A stretch of DNA of 64,000 bases, from assembly GCA_902806575.1 (NCBI GenBank), contig CADCXD010000002.1:3162001-3226000 (forward strand). The letters are read 5' to 3'. Below the pieces are notes generated by a model, which was given only the letters and a program-made list of their open reading frames with translations, had not been told where the DNA came from and ran no database searches. Each line of letters starts with the position of its first letter. Position 1 is the stretch's first letter. Of this stretch, positions 23,020 to 34,027 are shown piece by piece. This DNA is from Jackrogersella multiformis (taxonomy: Eukaryota > Ascomycota > Sordariomycetes > Xylariales > Hypoxylaceae). The translations under genes were made by a program, and so were the position numbers.

Positions 23020-23819
23020 TCATATATAGAAACACTGTACGTATTTCTAGATCACCTACTCATTTGAGAGAGGGCTACATATAATAATATATGCAGCCCA
23101 ATATTATGAGGCTGTAGGAACGTCGCTTGTCTTACTAAATCCATTATTATTATCTTAACGGAAAAGGGTTTTACCATATTTATTTCTTCTCTGACTCGTT
23201 GTCCATAATCGTCACACTCTCGTGGCTGGCGACCAAGGTTACTGGGATGAGATAAATGCGATATTTAATCCCTTTTTTCTTCCTGCATGTCATCTCATTC
23301 GTGACACTACAAGGGCGATTGGGTAATTGTCATGTTAGTGAGCAATGTCATCTTCCTCATCGTAGGCATTGCTCGCGAATAAATACGCACAAGCAGGATG
23401 ACCAAAACCGGGTTTGATCTAGTATAAGCTAATAATATTAAGATATACCATGGTTACTTGGACATTGAGAACCTACATTGTTGTCTAAATTCCCGAGTTA
23501 TTATTGAAGCTGGTGATGAGCCTAGCGCGGGTTCACGGCAGAACCTCTGCTTTTGTCAGCCACTCTACCCCGACCAAAGCGATCACCTACCAAAACGAAA
23601 ATATGAAGTATGAGTAGTGGTTTAGGCATCCGTCTCGTACTGCTAGCCTGCTGCAGATACGGACCGTGAATGTGGTGGTATCAAGACCCGCGAGATCCCG
23701 AACCCGGGTCCGGGGTCACCATGCCTATTCTAGATGAAAGAAGAAGTACAAAGCAAGATGGGTTCCATGGTAACGATAAGGTAATGGATATATTGGTAAA
23801 TTTTAGGCGAATAATGCTA
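23020..23819. other. Intergenic region between convergent genes
   Basis: AT-rich 3' flanks of the DMT transporter (plus) and the membrane protein (minus). No supported ORF or RNA gene. Confidence 0.6.
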
Positions 23820-25548
23820 TTAAGTACCTAAGAAAGGTATGAACCTGTTGACAGTAATATAAACTCCAGTAGGCTGAGTCCGCAAAGAAACAAAATCTTC
23901 GATAAATAGAGACAGCCGGGCAAAAAAGTATAAAATTGAAATCACTGTCACCGGAAAGATGACACGAAGGGGCACTGCCATCTGTGGATCCTGGTCTTCG
24001 GAAATATTCCTCCAAGATTTAACCCAAGGCCCTAGCTTACCAAACCATCTCGATACCGTATTATGTCTCGGTGCTATTTTAGCAGGTTGGGGAAGTTGCA
24101 GCTCGAGATCTACGTCTCTTAACACACTAGCCTCTAGTGGTATACTTCGTACCTGAGGCGGATGATCCAAACTTTTAGCATGCTCATCCTTCTGCTTCTT
24201 CCATTTAATTGCTTCAGTCAGGTAGTAGACACCGCCGTAAATGACAAATAGAGCATGATATATGGAAAAGACTCGCCATAGTAGCTGCTCGATATAGGTT
24301 GGGAAGAAGAAATTCCAAGCTATGAGGAAGGAAGAGCTGAAGAAAAGCAGCACCACAGATCCAAAGGGCACGTATACGAGGTCTGGTGGTAGCCACACTT
24401 CAGAGGGCAACCGATCCCAGGGGTGGCTTCTGATGGCCCGTGATGTGACGTTCATGTGGAAAATATGCGACAAGCGTCTATAATAAGCACAATGTGCCTC
24501 GATACGCCAGCGATGGCCGCCAATAAAATCGATGGGAGTACGGTACCATACTTCGTCTAGATCGGGGTGTGTCTTAGGAGAGTATCGAGTTAGTAAGAGC
24601 TTCCTTACGAAAGTTACCGAGTGATATGTATGTATATCTATTAGATCTCACCATTTGTTTTGCTGCATCTCTTATCTCACTCATACTTTTCTCGTCCTTC
24701 GTTGGGATCATCCTTGGGTATGAGATGCACGGTTTCCTGAACCAACAAATTGAAGTGACGATCATAACGAAGACGAACGATAACGCTGTGAGCTCCAAAG
24801 TAGTCATAGGCAAACCATCCTTGACTCTCTGAAGCTCGGTAACAGAAAACCAAAAGACTTGCCAAACAGTGATTAGTCTAGCGAATCATACTCTATCGTT
24901 AGTTAATGTACCTAGCTTTGAGCAGAGATTGTAGGCTGGGAGACAATATACCTAGAAAGGGTATCTGTGGTGTTTCTCTCGTCAATCGCCATAGCCTCCA
25001 TGTCGGGGAAATCTACATGGCCGTACTTCACTAGATAGTGAAGCTGCTCGCCAGTGACTGGGAAGCCATCTGGGAAATCTGGACTGGTCACGAAGATGCC
25101 CCCCATGTCGACAAAGAAGGCGTAGCGATAACTCCATTTGGTTCCATTACACAGGTGCTTGTCGGTATTAAATAGCTAATAGAATATACAAAATTAAATT
25201 AGCAAAATTAAAATTAAAAAGATTCACTCGAAGGGGAGTATTTGAACCTATGGATAGACTGTGTACCTTAACACACCTGCGCGCACTCGATAGTTGACCT
25301 AAAGCGATGGCGAAGAGAAAATCGGGTCCGAGAAGACCTATTACGGCAAGATGCGTCTTGTCAATAAAGCGATGATACCATTTATCTTTAGGCGAGAGGG
25401 CGTTCGGATATGTGGCAACCCAGCAACACAGGACAATAGTGAAACAGCAAGACCAGAGCAAATCAATGCTGCCCCGATCTCGTGAACTCTTCACCCATCC
25501 CGCGAGTGGCTCGTTCACGTCTGTGACATTGGCAGGTTGTGATGACAT
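23820..25548 (-). CDS. Uncharacterised ascomycete multi-span membrane protein
   Basis: Protein of 494 aa in four exons (minus strand): 25267-25548, 24952-25175, 24652-24877, 23820-24572. Joining is supported by consensus sites and phase agreement, and by resemblance to a large uncharacterised family of filamentous ascomycetes. Landmarks: LLWSCCFTIVLCCWVATYPN near the N-terminus, LGPDFLFAIALGQLSSARR, HAFFVDMGG-like YAFFVDMGGIFV, then GEQLHYLVKYGHVDFP, LPMTTLELTALSFVFVMI, and two C-terminal membrane segments flanking a charged loop (VLLFFSSSFLIAWNFFFP; FPVTVISILYFFARLSLFIE). I count about six membrane helices. No enzymatic motif is visible and the function of the family is unknown to me. The first ATG in frame is at 25548; a separate upstream exon bearing a signal peptide is possible. 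Confidence 0.78.
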
Positions 25549-27171
25549 ATCGGACACTTTACGAACCCTGGGTTTGGAGCTCGCAATTGGTTATGGGTGA
25601 ATGGTACCCTCCCTCACGATGGAAAGGCATACATGAATGACGAGGAGTGCCTGACTTTAATATGGACAGTTCAGACTGTTGGTAGATGGCATTATAGTAT
25701 CAGCGGCGGTACGCTGGCCAATAGAACTATACGATCTACGACACATAGGATACAGGTTTCAGATTGTGCATAAAAGGCATATTACCTAGCCAGCCTACCA
25801 GTTAAGCATGGCAGGCCGCCGAAGAGTCATATAAAGCCCACTGTAAATAGAACTTTAGGCACCAGGACACCGGCTTCGTGATTGTAAAGTCCATCATCAA
25901 CGCCAGTAACGACTTAGTTGGTTGAACAGAGCTGTTCATTCATCAATTATTACACATCAATTATTACACTTTAACCCTAGTGCCTAAGAACATTGTGGGA
26001 AGCAATGCCCGCTGTGGAAAATGATTCAGACTTTGAGGCCTCCGTTGAGCTTGACCGTTCGATATGCTGTTGGGTCTTGACAAGACAAAGACCTATGGAT
26101 GTCTTCAATATGCAGGAGCCAGTGCCAGTGCCAGTGCCCAGGTGGCTGGCCTAAAAGCACTACCTCGAATTACACTAAACCCAACATAGTATAGCAGTGT
26201 GAGTACCTACCTAGAGTCACATTACTGCATGTTGGTTCGAAAATAACCTAGAAGAATGAGACATCCATATCATTGTAAATATTGGCGTAAGGCTCTGGGG
26301 CGGACGGGCGAAAGTTATAGGTGGAGTTCAATATGTAATGTAGGTACCTATAGGCAGGTAGGTAACCTCCAGGGCTGTTGCTAAAGAGCCAAAGATCCGG
26401 TTTCTAGCCCGCAGTATGGCCCGAGCCGCGCGCTAAGCGTACTACCTACCTACCTACATAGGTACCTAGGGTACTTAGGTACGTAGTAGTAGCGTCCGAG
26501 CCCCATTAAAATTAGTTGCGAATTGGAGGTCGCCTTTTCTCGATCTTATAAGATAGATCAGGTACCTACAAGTATTTACAGGTACCCAGCTACCTACATA
26601 GGTACCTGTATATAACAACCTTGGAATTTAATAAATAAATTCGGACTTCTAAGTTACTAAATATGATGGTGCGCCATATTTTGCTACAGGACTAGGTCTA
26701 GTTTTACATATAAATATCGAAGTTGATACATAATCTACCTAGGTAAGGTACCTTACCTTTTGCATAAATGTTTGCGCGATCGCAAAGAAGTGACCACTAA
26801 AAAGGAACGGAGACAATATTGAATATTGTCTCCAACTCGAAAACCAATGATATCAAGGCATATCCACTATAGAATGTATTACAACTGGAAAGCTGTAGCC
26901 AATCTTTACCCAATCGCTTTCTACGGTTAACTATAGCGTAACGTAAATCCTCAACCTCAAATGCAACTCGACGTCACTGGGTATACCTACCTAGGTAGGT
27001 ACTCAAAGGGAGGAGGCATCGGTGCCCAATTCAGGTAAGCTTTAAGGTATGCACTGCGCCAGTTCCTCTAGGGGAACACATCGGGGAGGGTGGTATATTG
27101 ATATTGATATTGTATTAATACCACATCCTCCAAACTTCATCTAGTATACTATATACTATATACTATCTATA
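25549..27171. other. Divergent intergenic region rich in TAGGTA motifs
   Basis: 1.6 kb without a supported gene between divergent transcription units. Dense CCTAGG/GGTACC/TAGGTA blocks lie at about 26340-26362, 26443-26480, 26558-26605, 26735-26758 and 26983-27002. A 6-bp tandem of agtgcc occurs at 26118-26138, and tatact repeats at 27145-27165 just before the alpha-glucosidase start. Confidence 0.6.
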
Positions 27172-29158
27172 ATGGCTGCCGTAGAGTCGTCTTATTCGAC
27201 ACCTAGGTGGTGGAAAGAAGCTGGTATGTTTAAACTCGGTCTTATATCGTGCAGCTCCTTGCGCTTATGAATATGGACTTACGACGGGTTCCTAGTGGTC
27301 TACCAGATCTATCCCGCGAGCTTCCAGTGCCAGGTAGGTAAATGATCGGGATGCCGTTCTGCTGGATTATTATTAATTCTCTTCAATCGGAACGAAAAAG
27401 CCTGGCGTAACTTCGGGATGGGGTACCATCAAGGGCATCACGTCGCGGCTCGACTACTTAAAGTCGCTGGGCGTCGACGTGGTCTGGTCGTCACCGATCC
27501 TCAAGTCGCCGCAAGCTGACATGGGCTACGACATCGCCGACTACAAGAAGATCGACGAGCGGTATGGGACACTAGAGGACGTGGACGAACTGATCGCCGA
27601 GCTCAGGAAGCGCGATATGAAGCTCATGATGGACTTGGTCGTGAACCACAGCAGCAACGAGCACCCGTGGTTCCTCGAGAGTCGTGCGAGTCTCGATAAT
27701 CCCAAGCGCAGCTGGTACATATGGAAGAAGCCGAAGAGCATTAGCCCTGACGGCGTACTAGAGCCGCCCAATAACTGGGCACAGATCCTGGGTGAAGCCA
27801 ACTCGGCTTGGACGTACGACGAGAAGACCGGCGAATACTATCTCAGTCTTTTCACGCCAGAGCAGCCCGACCTGAACTGGGAGAATCCCGAGGTTCGGAC
27901 GGCCGTTTGGGATGTGATGCATTTTTGGAGTACGTGCCCTATCTATTTCTTCAATCATTCGCCCTCCCCTTCCCACTAACCAATTTCTGCAGTGGAACGA
28001 GGCGCAAGTGGCTTTCGCATGGACGTCATCAATTTGATTTCCAAGGTGCCGGGTTATCCCGATGCTGATATAGTCCTTGGACCCGGACATAAGTACCAGC
28101 CAGGAGTGAAATACTTTGTCAACGGGCCGAAGCTGCACGAATACCTACGAGAGATGTACCGAGAGGTGTTGAGCAAGTACGATACCATCACTGTTGGCGA
28201 AATGCCTGGCGTCAGCGACGAGAAGGAGATTCTGCGAACCGTCGGCTCCAAATCCGAGGAGTTGAGGATGATATTCATCTTCGACCTGGTCGACATCGAC
28301 ACGCCGTATGTCAGAATGGACCTCAAGCCCTGGGATGTCAAAGATATGAAGTCCATCATCACGAAGTGGCAACGGGTCATGATCGAGAACGACGGCTGGA
28401 ATTCGGTGTTCATTGAAAACCACGACAATCCGAGGTCGGTCTCGCGATATACTGACGATAGAGACGAGTGGCGGGAGAAGGGGGCTAAGCTTCTCGCACT
28501 CTTGCAGACAACTCTCGGGGGCACACTTTTCGTCTACCAGGGCGAAGAGATTGGCATTCGCAATGCTCCAAAAACCTGGGATATATCTGAATTCAAAGAC
28601 ATCGAGACTATTAATTACTGGAAGAAGTGCGAGCAATTATACGCAGATGACAAGGAAAAACTTGCCTATGGTAGGAAGGTCATTGATATGAAAGCACGCG
28701 ACCATGCTCGAACTCCGATGCAATGGACCGCAGGGGAGAATGCAGGCTTCTGCGACGCGGGGACGAAGCCGTGGATGCGAGTCATGGATGACTACCAGAC
28801 GGTCAACGTCGAAGCCCAGTCAAAGGCAGACGATCCCAATGAACCTTCTGTCTGGCAGTTCTGGCAGAGTGCGCTAAAACAGAGAAAAGATCACGCCGAC
28901 GTTTTCGTGTACGGGGATTTTCAGGAGCTGTTATATGAACATCCGGAGGTCTTCGCCTATGTCCGTACGAGTATCAAGGGTGACCGCTGGCTCGTTGTTC
29001 TCAATTTCTCCAACAAGGAACTAGAATGGTCGGTACCTCAGGGGCACGAGGTCGAATCGTGGGTATCGAGCAATTACGCCCAGGATATCTCAGGCAAGCC
29101 GAAGCAATCGGGCCTGCCTCTGAAGCCTTGGGAAGGCATGTTGGGGCGATGCAAGTAG
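27172..29158 (+). CDS. GH13 alpha-glucosidase (maltase/isomaltase type)
   Basis: Hydrolyses terminal alpha-glucosidic bonds of maltose-type or isomaltose-type sugars. 594 aa from exons 27172-27223, 27296-27333, 27401-27929 and 27993-29158. The (beta/alpha)8 catalytic barrel covers most of the protein: VVYQIYPASFQ at the start, MDLVVNHSSNEHPWF, nucleophile Asp217 in GFRMDVIN, acid/base Glu276 in VGEMPG, and transition-state Asp351 in ENHDNPR. ARTPMQW and a C-terminal beta domain follow. There is no signal peptide, so it should be intracellular and work on imported sugars, as fungal maltases of this subgroup do. The 38-nt second exon is short, and the third acceptor (gaaaaag) lacks a pyrimidine tract, but the phases and GWGTIKGIT alignment require it. 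No maltose permease or MAL activator adjoins it. Confidence 0.92.
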
Positions 29159-29406
29159 ACGGTATTGGAGGTGTGTCTAAAAAAGGTAGCACTGCCTATG
29201 TGCCCAGGTTAAGCACATGCTATAGTATTTTGAAACTTCCTTAGATAGATCTACATTAAGAAGCGAATGAGACAGACGAGTGGATTGCATATATTAGTCT
29301 AACTTGTGATTTAGTTGCTCCCTGTAGTCGGATTTAGAATAAAATAAAACGCTGCACATATTCGTCTAAAAAACCTTTGTGCAAGAGTACTTAGGTATTT
29401 ATACTC

Positions 29407-30470
29407 TTAGTTGTCCAGACCGCTCTTGACGGGGTCCCAACACACAGGTGAATACTCGTCGAATTCTAGCGTGGCCATATCTTCCTCAGAGAGTTCAAAG
29501 TCGTAAATGGCGGCATTCTCCTTGATCCTAGAAGGTGTGACACTCTTAGGTAGTGGGACGTAGCCCTTCTGTAGGCTCCATCGAATCAATATTTGAGCCT
29601 GAGTCTTGCCGTATTTATCTGCAAGGCTAACTAGACTCTTCTCTCCGAATCGTTCGCCCCGTATAACTGGGGCATACGCCTCGAAAGCAACATTTCGTTT
29701 AGCGCACCACTCAGCAATATCGTTGCGAGGACACCATGGATGAACTTCACACTGGTTGACAGAGATTACTCCGCCCTTACCCTTGCCGCCTCGTTCGGCC
29801 TCCAGTTCCGCAATGTGCTTCTCCAGCTCGCCCAGGTGATGGACGCCGTAGTTGCTAACGCCGATAGACCGGACTATTCGTCGTTAGTGATAGGGTCAGG
29901 GTAAAATACTGAATTTGGGATATACATACCCTTGCCCTCTTCGACGGCTTCTACAAGTGCCTTCCAGACTTCCTTTCGCGTAGCAGAACCGCCGAATGGC
30001 GAGTGAATCAGTATGAGATCGATGTAATCAAGGCCGGACTTTTCCAAGCTTGTTTGAACTTGGGCTTTGGCATTCGTATAGCTCATACTGGAGCGCGGAA
30101 TCTTGGATGTGAAAAAGACCTCAGAGCGTGGCAACTTGCTAGTTCGCATAGCATTGCCACACCCGGCCTCGTTGCGGTAAGCAGCGGCCGAGTCGATGTG
30201 ACGGTACCCAGCTTGAAATGATTCCAGGACAGCCTTCTCGGTCTCGTCTGGTGGACTACAGGTCGGTGGTTAAATACAATCAATGAACCTCTTCCTGGCT
30301 GACTTGACAACGTTAGTTAAACTCACGTTTGGTATACCTGAGCAGTGTCAACTTGATTGTCCATTATGGTAGAAGTATGAAGGACACGGTGTGCTTACTC
30401 CAAAACCTAGTCGAGGTATTTCATAACCGCTATTCAGTTTGAAGGTAGAATTGATGTTATAGGTAGCCAT
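29407..30470 (-). CDS. Aldo-keto reductase
   Basis: NAD(P)H-dependent aldo-keto reductase of 291 aa, probably cytosolic. Exons (minus strand): 30399-30470, 30327-30337 (11 nt), 29930-30255, 29407-29873. Splicing yields the family start GYEIPRLGFG-VYQT-PPDETEKA and then GYRHIDSAAAYRNE, which holds the catalytic Asp and Tyr. The catalytic Lys is in FFTSKIPR and the His in LILIHSPFGG; SIGVSNYG, VNQCEVHPW and the cofactor-binding PLPKSVTPSRIKEN follow. The length is typical of a single-domain AKR. The second exon encodes only V-Y-Q and two bases of the Thr codon; its acceptor (gctcag) and donor (gtgagt) are both good. Substrate is not predictable. Its stop is about 250 bp from that of the convergent alpha-glucosidase gene. 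Confidence 0.9.
30327..30337 (-). other. 11-nt microexon of the aldo-keto reductase gene
   Basis: On the minus strand the exon is gtataccaaac, between introns of 61 and 71 nt. It restores the conserved GFGVYQTPP stretch that neither neighbour encodes. Confidence 0.75.
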
Positions 30471-31733
30471 TGTTAGGGTTCTATTACGGAGAGTCACTAG
30501 TTAGCTTGAACGAATAAGAATAATGAAATTGTGATTAGAGAAGCACATCTAGATAGTACCTAGAGTATATACCTAGGTATATTTACATATTATATATATA
30601 TATACATGGAGAATATGAGATAAAAAATGAAGTATGGAAAGGGGATTTTCCTTCGGGTGTATTCAAAACCACCGAAGGAACTTGTACAGAAAAGGCTCAC
30701 TTGCCTATATTTCCCCACTTGAAAAGATGCCGCTACTACTCTTGTGAAGAGTGCTGTCATAAACAGAGGTCTGCCCTGGGGGATAGTCGTAAGTATTATG
30801 ATCGTTAGATTAGGAGAAAGAAAAAAAAGGGGGGAGATTTACCAGGTAAGGACAGGAACTCGTTGAGGGACAATGAATACCCTTTATACTCATATCTTTA
30901 ATCACATCCCTCGGGTTAATTGATTATCAAGCATGTATCACTAACGCCTGGTAACTTGTAGCATCCCTCGTCGGCGATTGTTGACTATCTCCGGTCTAGC
31001 TGTTGACGAGTCCGCATAGAGAATAGTCCCATGAGTCATCGGTCTAACATCCATGGATGAAGGAATACCTACCTCTAGGTACATATGTAGGTGCCCAGGT
31101 TGGTAGAAGGTATAAAACGTTTGAACCAGGGCTCTCTTTGAATCCATACCCTAGGTACCTAGGTACATATAGGTAGGTAGGTACCTGAGGTGCCATAAGT
31201 ATCCCTAAGCACTTTCCGATGACGCATGCCTGGGTACACTACCTACCCTAGGTAGGTACCTATGTAAATGCGCCAGGGCAGTTGTGACCGGCCTGCAGGT
31301 AGGAGGTATGACTTACAGTCGGCCTTGCAGTGGACAGAGTGGATAGATACCTCATTACATACCTTCCAATGGTATACTACCTAGTGCATGTAGACAACCA
31401 ATTACAATCGAATGATGCGATAAATGCATCTGTGCAGTACTTCATCCTTTGTACCCACCACATGGTGATCGTCGATGGCGGGGTTGGGGTTGGGGTCTGG
31501 GTTGAGAGGTAAGTACCTACATAGACCCGTAAGTAAGCCTTACCTTACCTTACCTACCTCACCTCACAAATCTTAGCTGTATCTTTTTTATAATCCCCAT
31601 TCTAAACGAGAACTGCATACATCCGTATTTTATTGAAAATTTTATATTAATAAATTAAGGTGGCGGGTTCCTATTCACTCTAAATCGCGGACAATTCAAT
31701 CTTACCAAGTACGCGACACAGCATATACCCGTT
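30471..31733. other. Divergent intergenic region with TAGGTA clusters
   Basis: Promoters of the aldo-keto reductase (minus) and Pelota (plus). TAGGTA/CCTAGG clusters at 31060-31110, 31150-31190 and 31240-31265, and a TA-rich tract at 30588-30606. No supported ORF. Confidence 0.6.
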
Positions 31734-33034
31734 ATGCAGCTTGTCGGGTCAAAGGCGTCGCAGCGCCTGGACGACATAGGCGAGGGAAGCGTCACTCTAC
31801 TTCCTGTTGAGCCAGAGGACATGGTAAGTTTACAATCACGCCGAGTGTAATGCTTTTCGCTTTATAACCGGAATCCTGTTGGAAAACCATTTAACATCCG
31901 AAGTGGCATGCAAATAACCTTATAGGCCCCGAAGATGTCGTCAAGGCGCATGCGATCCGAAAAGTGACAACTGAGACGAAGACCGGCAGCACCGCGTCAG
32001 AGAGGGTTCATACCGACCTTACCATACGCGTCACTTCCACCTTCTTTGACCCAGGCTCGTCGCAGTTGCACGTCTCGGGTACCGTCATCGTCGAGAACAA
32101 CTTTGTCAGCCTCGGGCAGTACCACACCCTCGACCTCGAGCTCAGCCGGCCTTTCACCCTATGGAAGAAGTACGGATGGGATTCGGTGGCAAGAGAAACA
32201 CTTTCAGACGCCTTGAAGCAAGACAAAGAGGGCGCCGTGGCTGCTGTCGTAATGCAAGAGGGCATCGCGAATATCTGCCTGATCACCGAATACCGCACTA
32301 TACTCAAACAAAGAGTAGATAGCACCATACCTAAGAAGCGATCAAGTAGTTCCGAGCAAGACTCGGGAATGAAGCGTTTCTTCGAAAAGACATTGGGCAC
32401 TTTAATTCGCAGCATAGACTTCTCGATACCGCGACCACTGCTACTGGCCAGCCCTGGGTTTGTCGCAGGGGATTTCAAGAAATACATATCGGAGGAGGGA
32501 GCTAGGAGGACAGACAAAACGATGATTGCCATGGCCAAGGAGGCAACGGTAGTTCATTCCAGCTCTGGGCATTTGCACAGTCTGAACGAAATCCTCAAAA
32601 GCTCCGAGGTCACGGCGACCATGAAGGACATGAAGTTCTCCAAGGAAACGAGGCTAATGGATGACTTCTTTGACAAGCTGCGCAAAGACGACGGCCGCGC
32701 CTGGTATGGTACGGTCCCTGTCGAGAAGGCCGTCAGGGAGGGCGCTGTGGGTAGAGGAGGAGGTATATTGTTGATAAATAACTCGTTATTTCGAAGCCAG
32801 GACATCGCAACGAGGAGAAGATATGTCGCCATGGTTGATAAGGTCAAAGAGGACGGAGGAGAGGCTAGGATACTTAGTAGTGACCACGAGAGCGGACAAC
32901 GACTAGATGCCTTGGGTAGTATAGCCGCCATACTGACATATCCTATGATAGATCTAGACGACGACGATGATGATGATGAGGCAGATGCAGATGCAGATGG
33001 GCAAAATGAGACCGAAGAGAACATGGTAATATGA
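31734..33034 (+). CDS. DOM34: Pelota/Dom34 ribosome rescue factor
   Basis: eRF1-like factor that, with Hbs1, splits stalled ribosomes in no-go and non-stop mRNA decay. 406 aa from exons 31734-31823 and 31904-33034; the 80-nt intron separates ...EPEDM from WHANNLIGPEDVVKAHAIRK, exactly where the family reads EPEDMWH-x-YNL. Three domains are evident: N-terminal Sm-like domain (1-130), central domain (about 140-270, with LLASPGFVAGDF), and C-terminal domain with YGTVPVEKAVREGAVG. As expected for Pelota and unlike eRF1 there is no GGQ loop. The tail is very acidic (a DLDDDDDDDEADADADG stretch), encoded by short GAC/GAT and gcagat repeats. The first acceptor used (ccgaag) is weak but required by conservation; an alternative AG at 31925 would delete the WH motif. 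Confidence 0.94.
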
Positions 33035-34027
33035 ACTCTGTGGTATACCTCGAATCAATTGTCTATATTGGTGGAGAGAAAGAAGCTTGTGAAGGGCATG
33101 TTAGCTGTGAAGTCGTACCTAGACCTTTGCTAAATGAAGTACCTAAGTACCTAGAGGTAAGCACGTACCTAGCAGGTACCTACCTAGGTAGGGTACCTAC
33201 CATGTTCAATAAGAAACTTCGAGTTTGGTTAGAGATTGAGTAGGAGGTATGTACATAATATGACCACCACAACCTTGAAATGACGTACTGAAATGACCTG
33301 CATGAATCATAATGAACGAAAGTGGATACTACGTCATTATGCGGCGTTTCCTGCCAGTTCTTACCGTTTTAATTGTTAGATGCAACCGTCTACGTGGGCT
33401 GGTAAAGTAGAGCTTGGCAGACTGGCAGGGTAGATATTTTAAGTTTTTGCTATCTTTTGCGACCGTTTGCCGTTTGACGCGCCGTTCCGTTTCGGCAAAC
33501 GCTATTATCCAGCTAAGGAAGCCTAGGGAAGTCAATTCGAAATCGCGCCACCCGCGGCATTCTCATCTTACAATCTTACAATCTTACAATCCTACAATAT
33601 TACACGCTCGAAGCATTTGTTGTTCGATACAAATCACACACCCTAGTAACCACCTGTATATATCGATCAGCCTTCCCATTTCTCACAAGTATGGGGGCCG
33701 CCACTATTATTATGTATTTGAATTTATATCTAATTCTTCTTCATGATTGATAGATACATTTGAATCATTGCTGTCTTAGACGGATCTAGACGAATCCTTC
33801 TAATCCGGATGTGACGGGACTGCTAAATAAATAAATAAATAAATAATAAAATAAAAAGGACCACGCGATCTAAACATAATCCGCCGAGCGCGCAATTCCG
33901 GTAGTCACGATAATCCCCGGCTATTATATAGGCGACGATAGTACCGTACTATTCCGCCCGCGCGCGCATGCACGAAATCTGTTCTCCCTTCATACATATG
34001 ACCCTGGTGGTAACTAGATAATGGAAG
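33035..34027. other. Intergenic region
   Basis: TAGGTA cluster at 33130-33200; 9-bp imperfect tandem of atcttacaa at 33565-33598; (AAAT)n-like run at 33824-33850; then promoter DNA of the WD40 gene, with a cgcgcgcg stretch near 33958. No supported gene. Confidence 0.6.
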
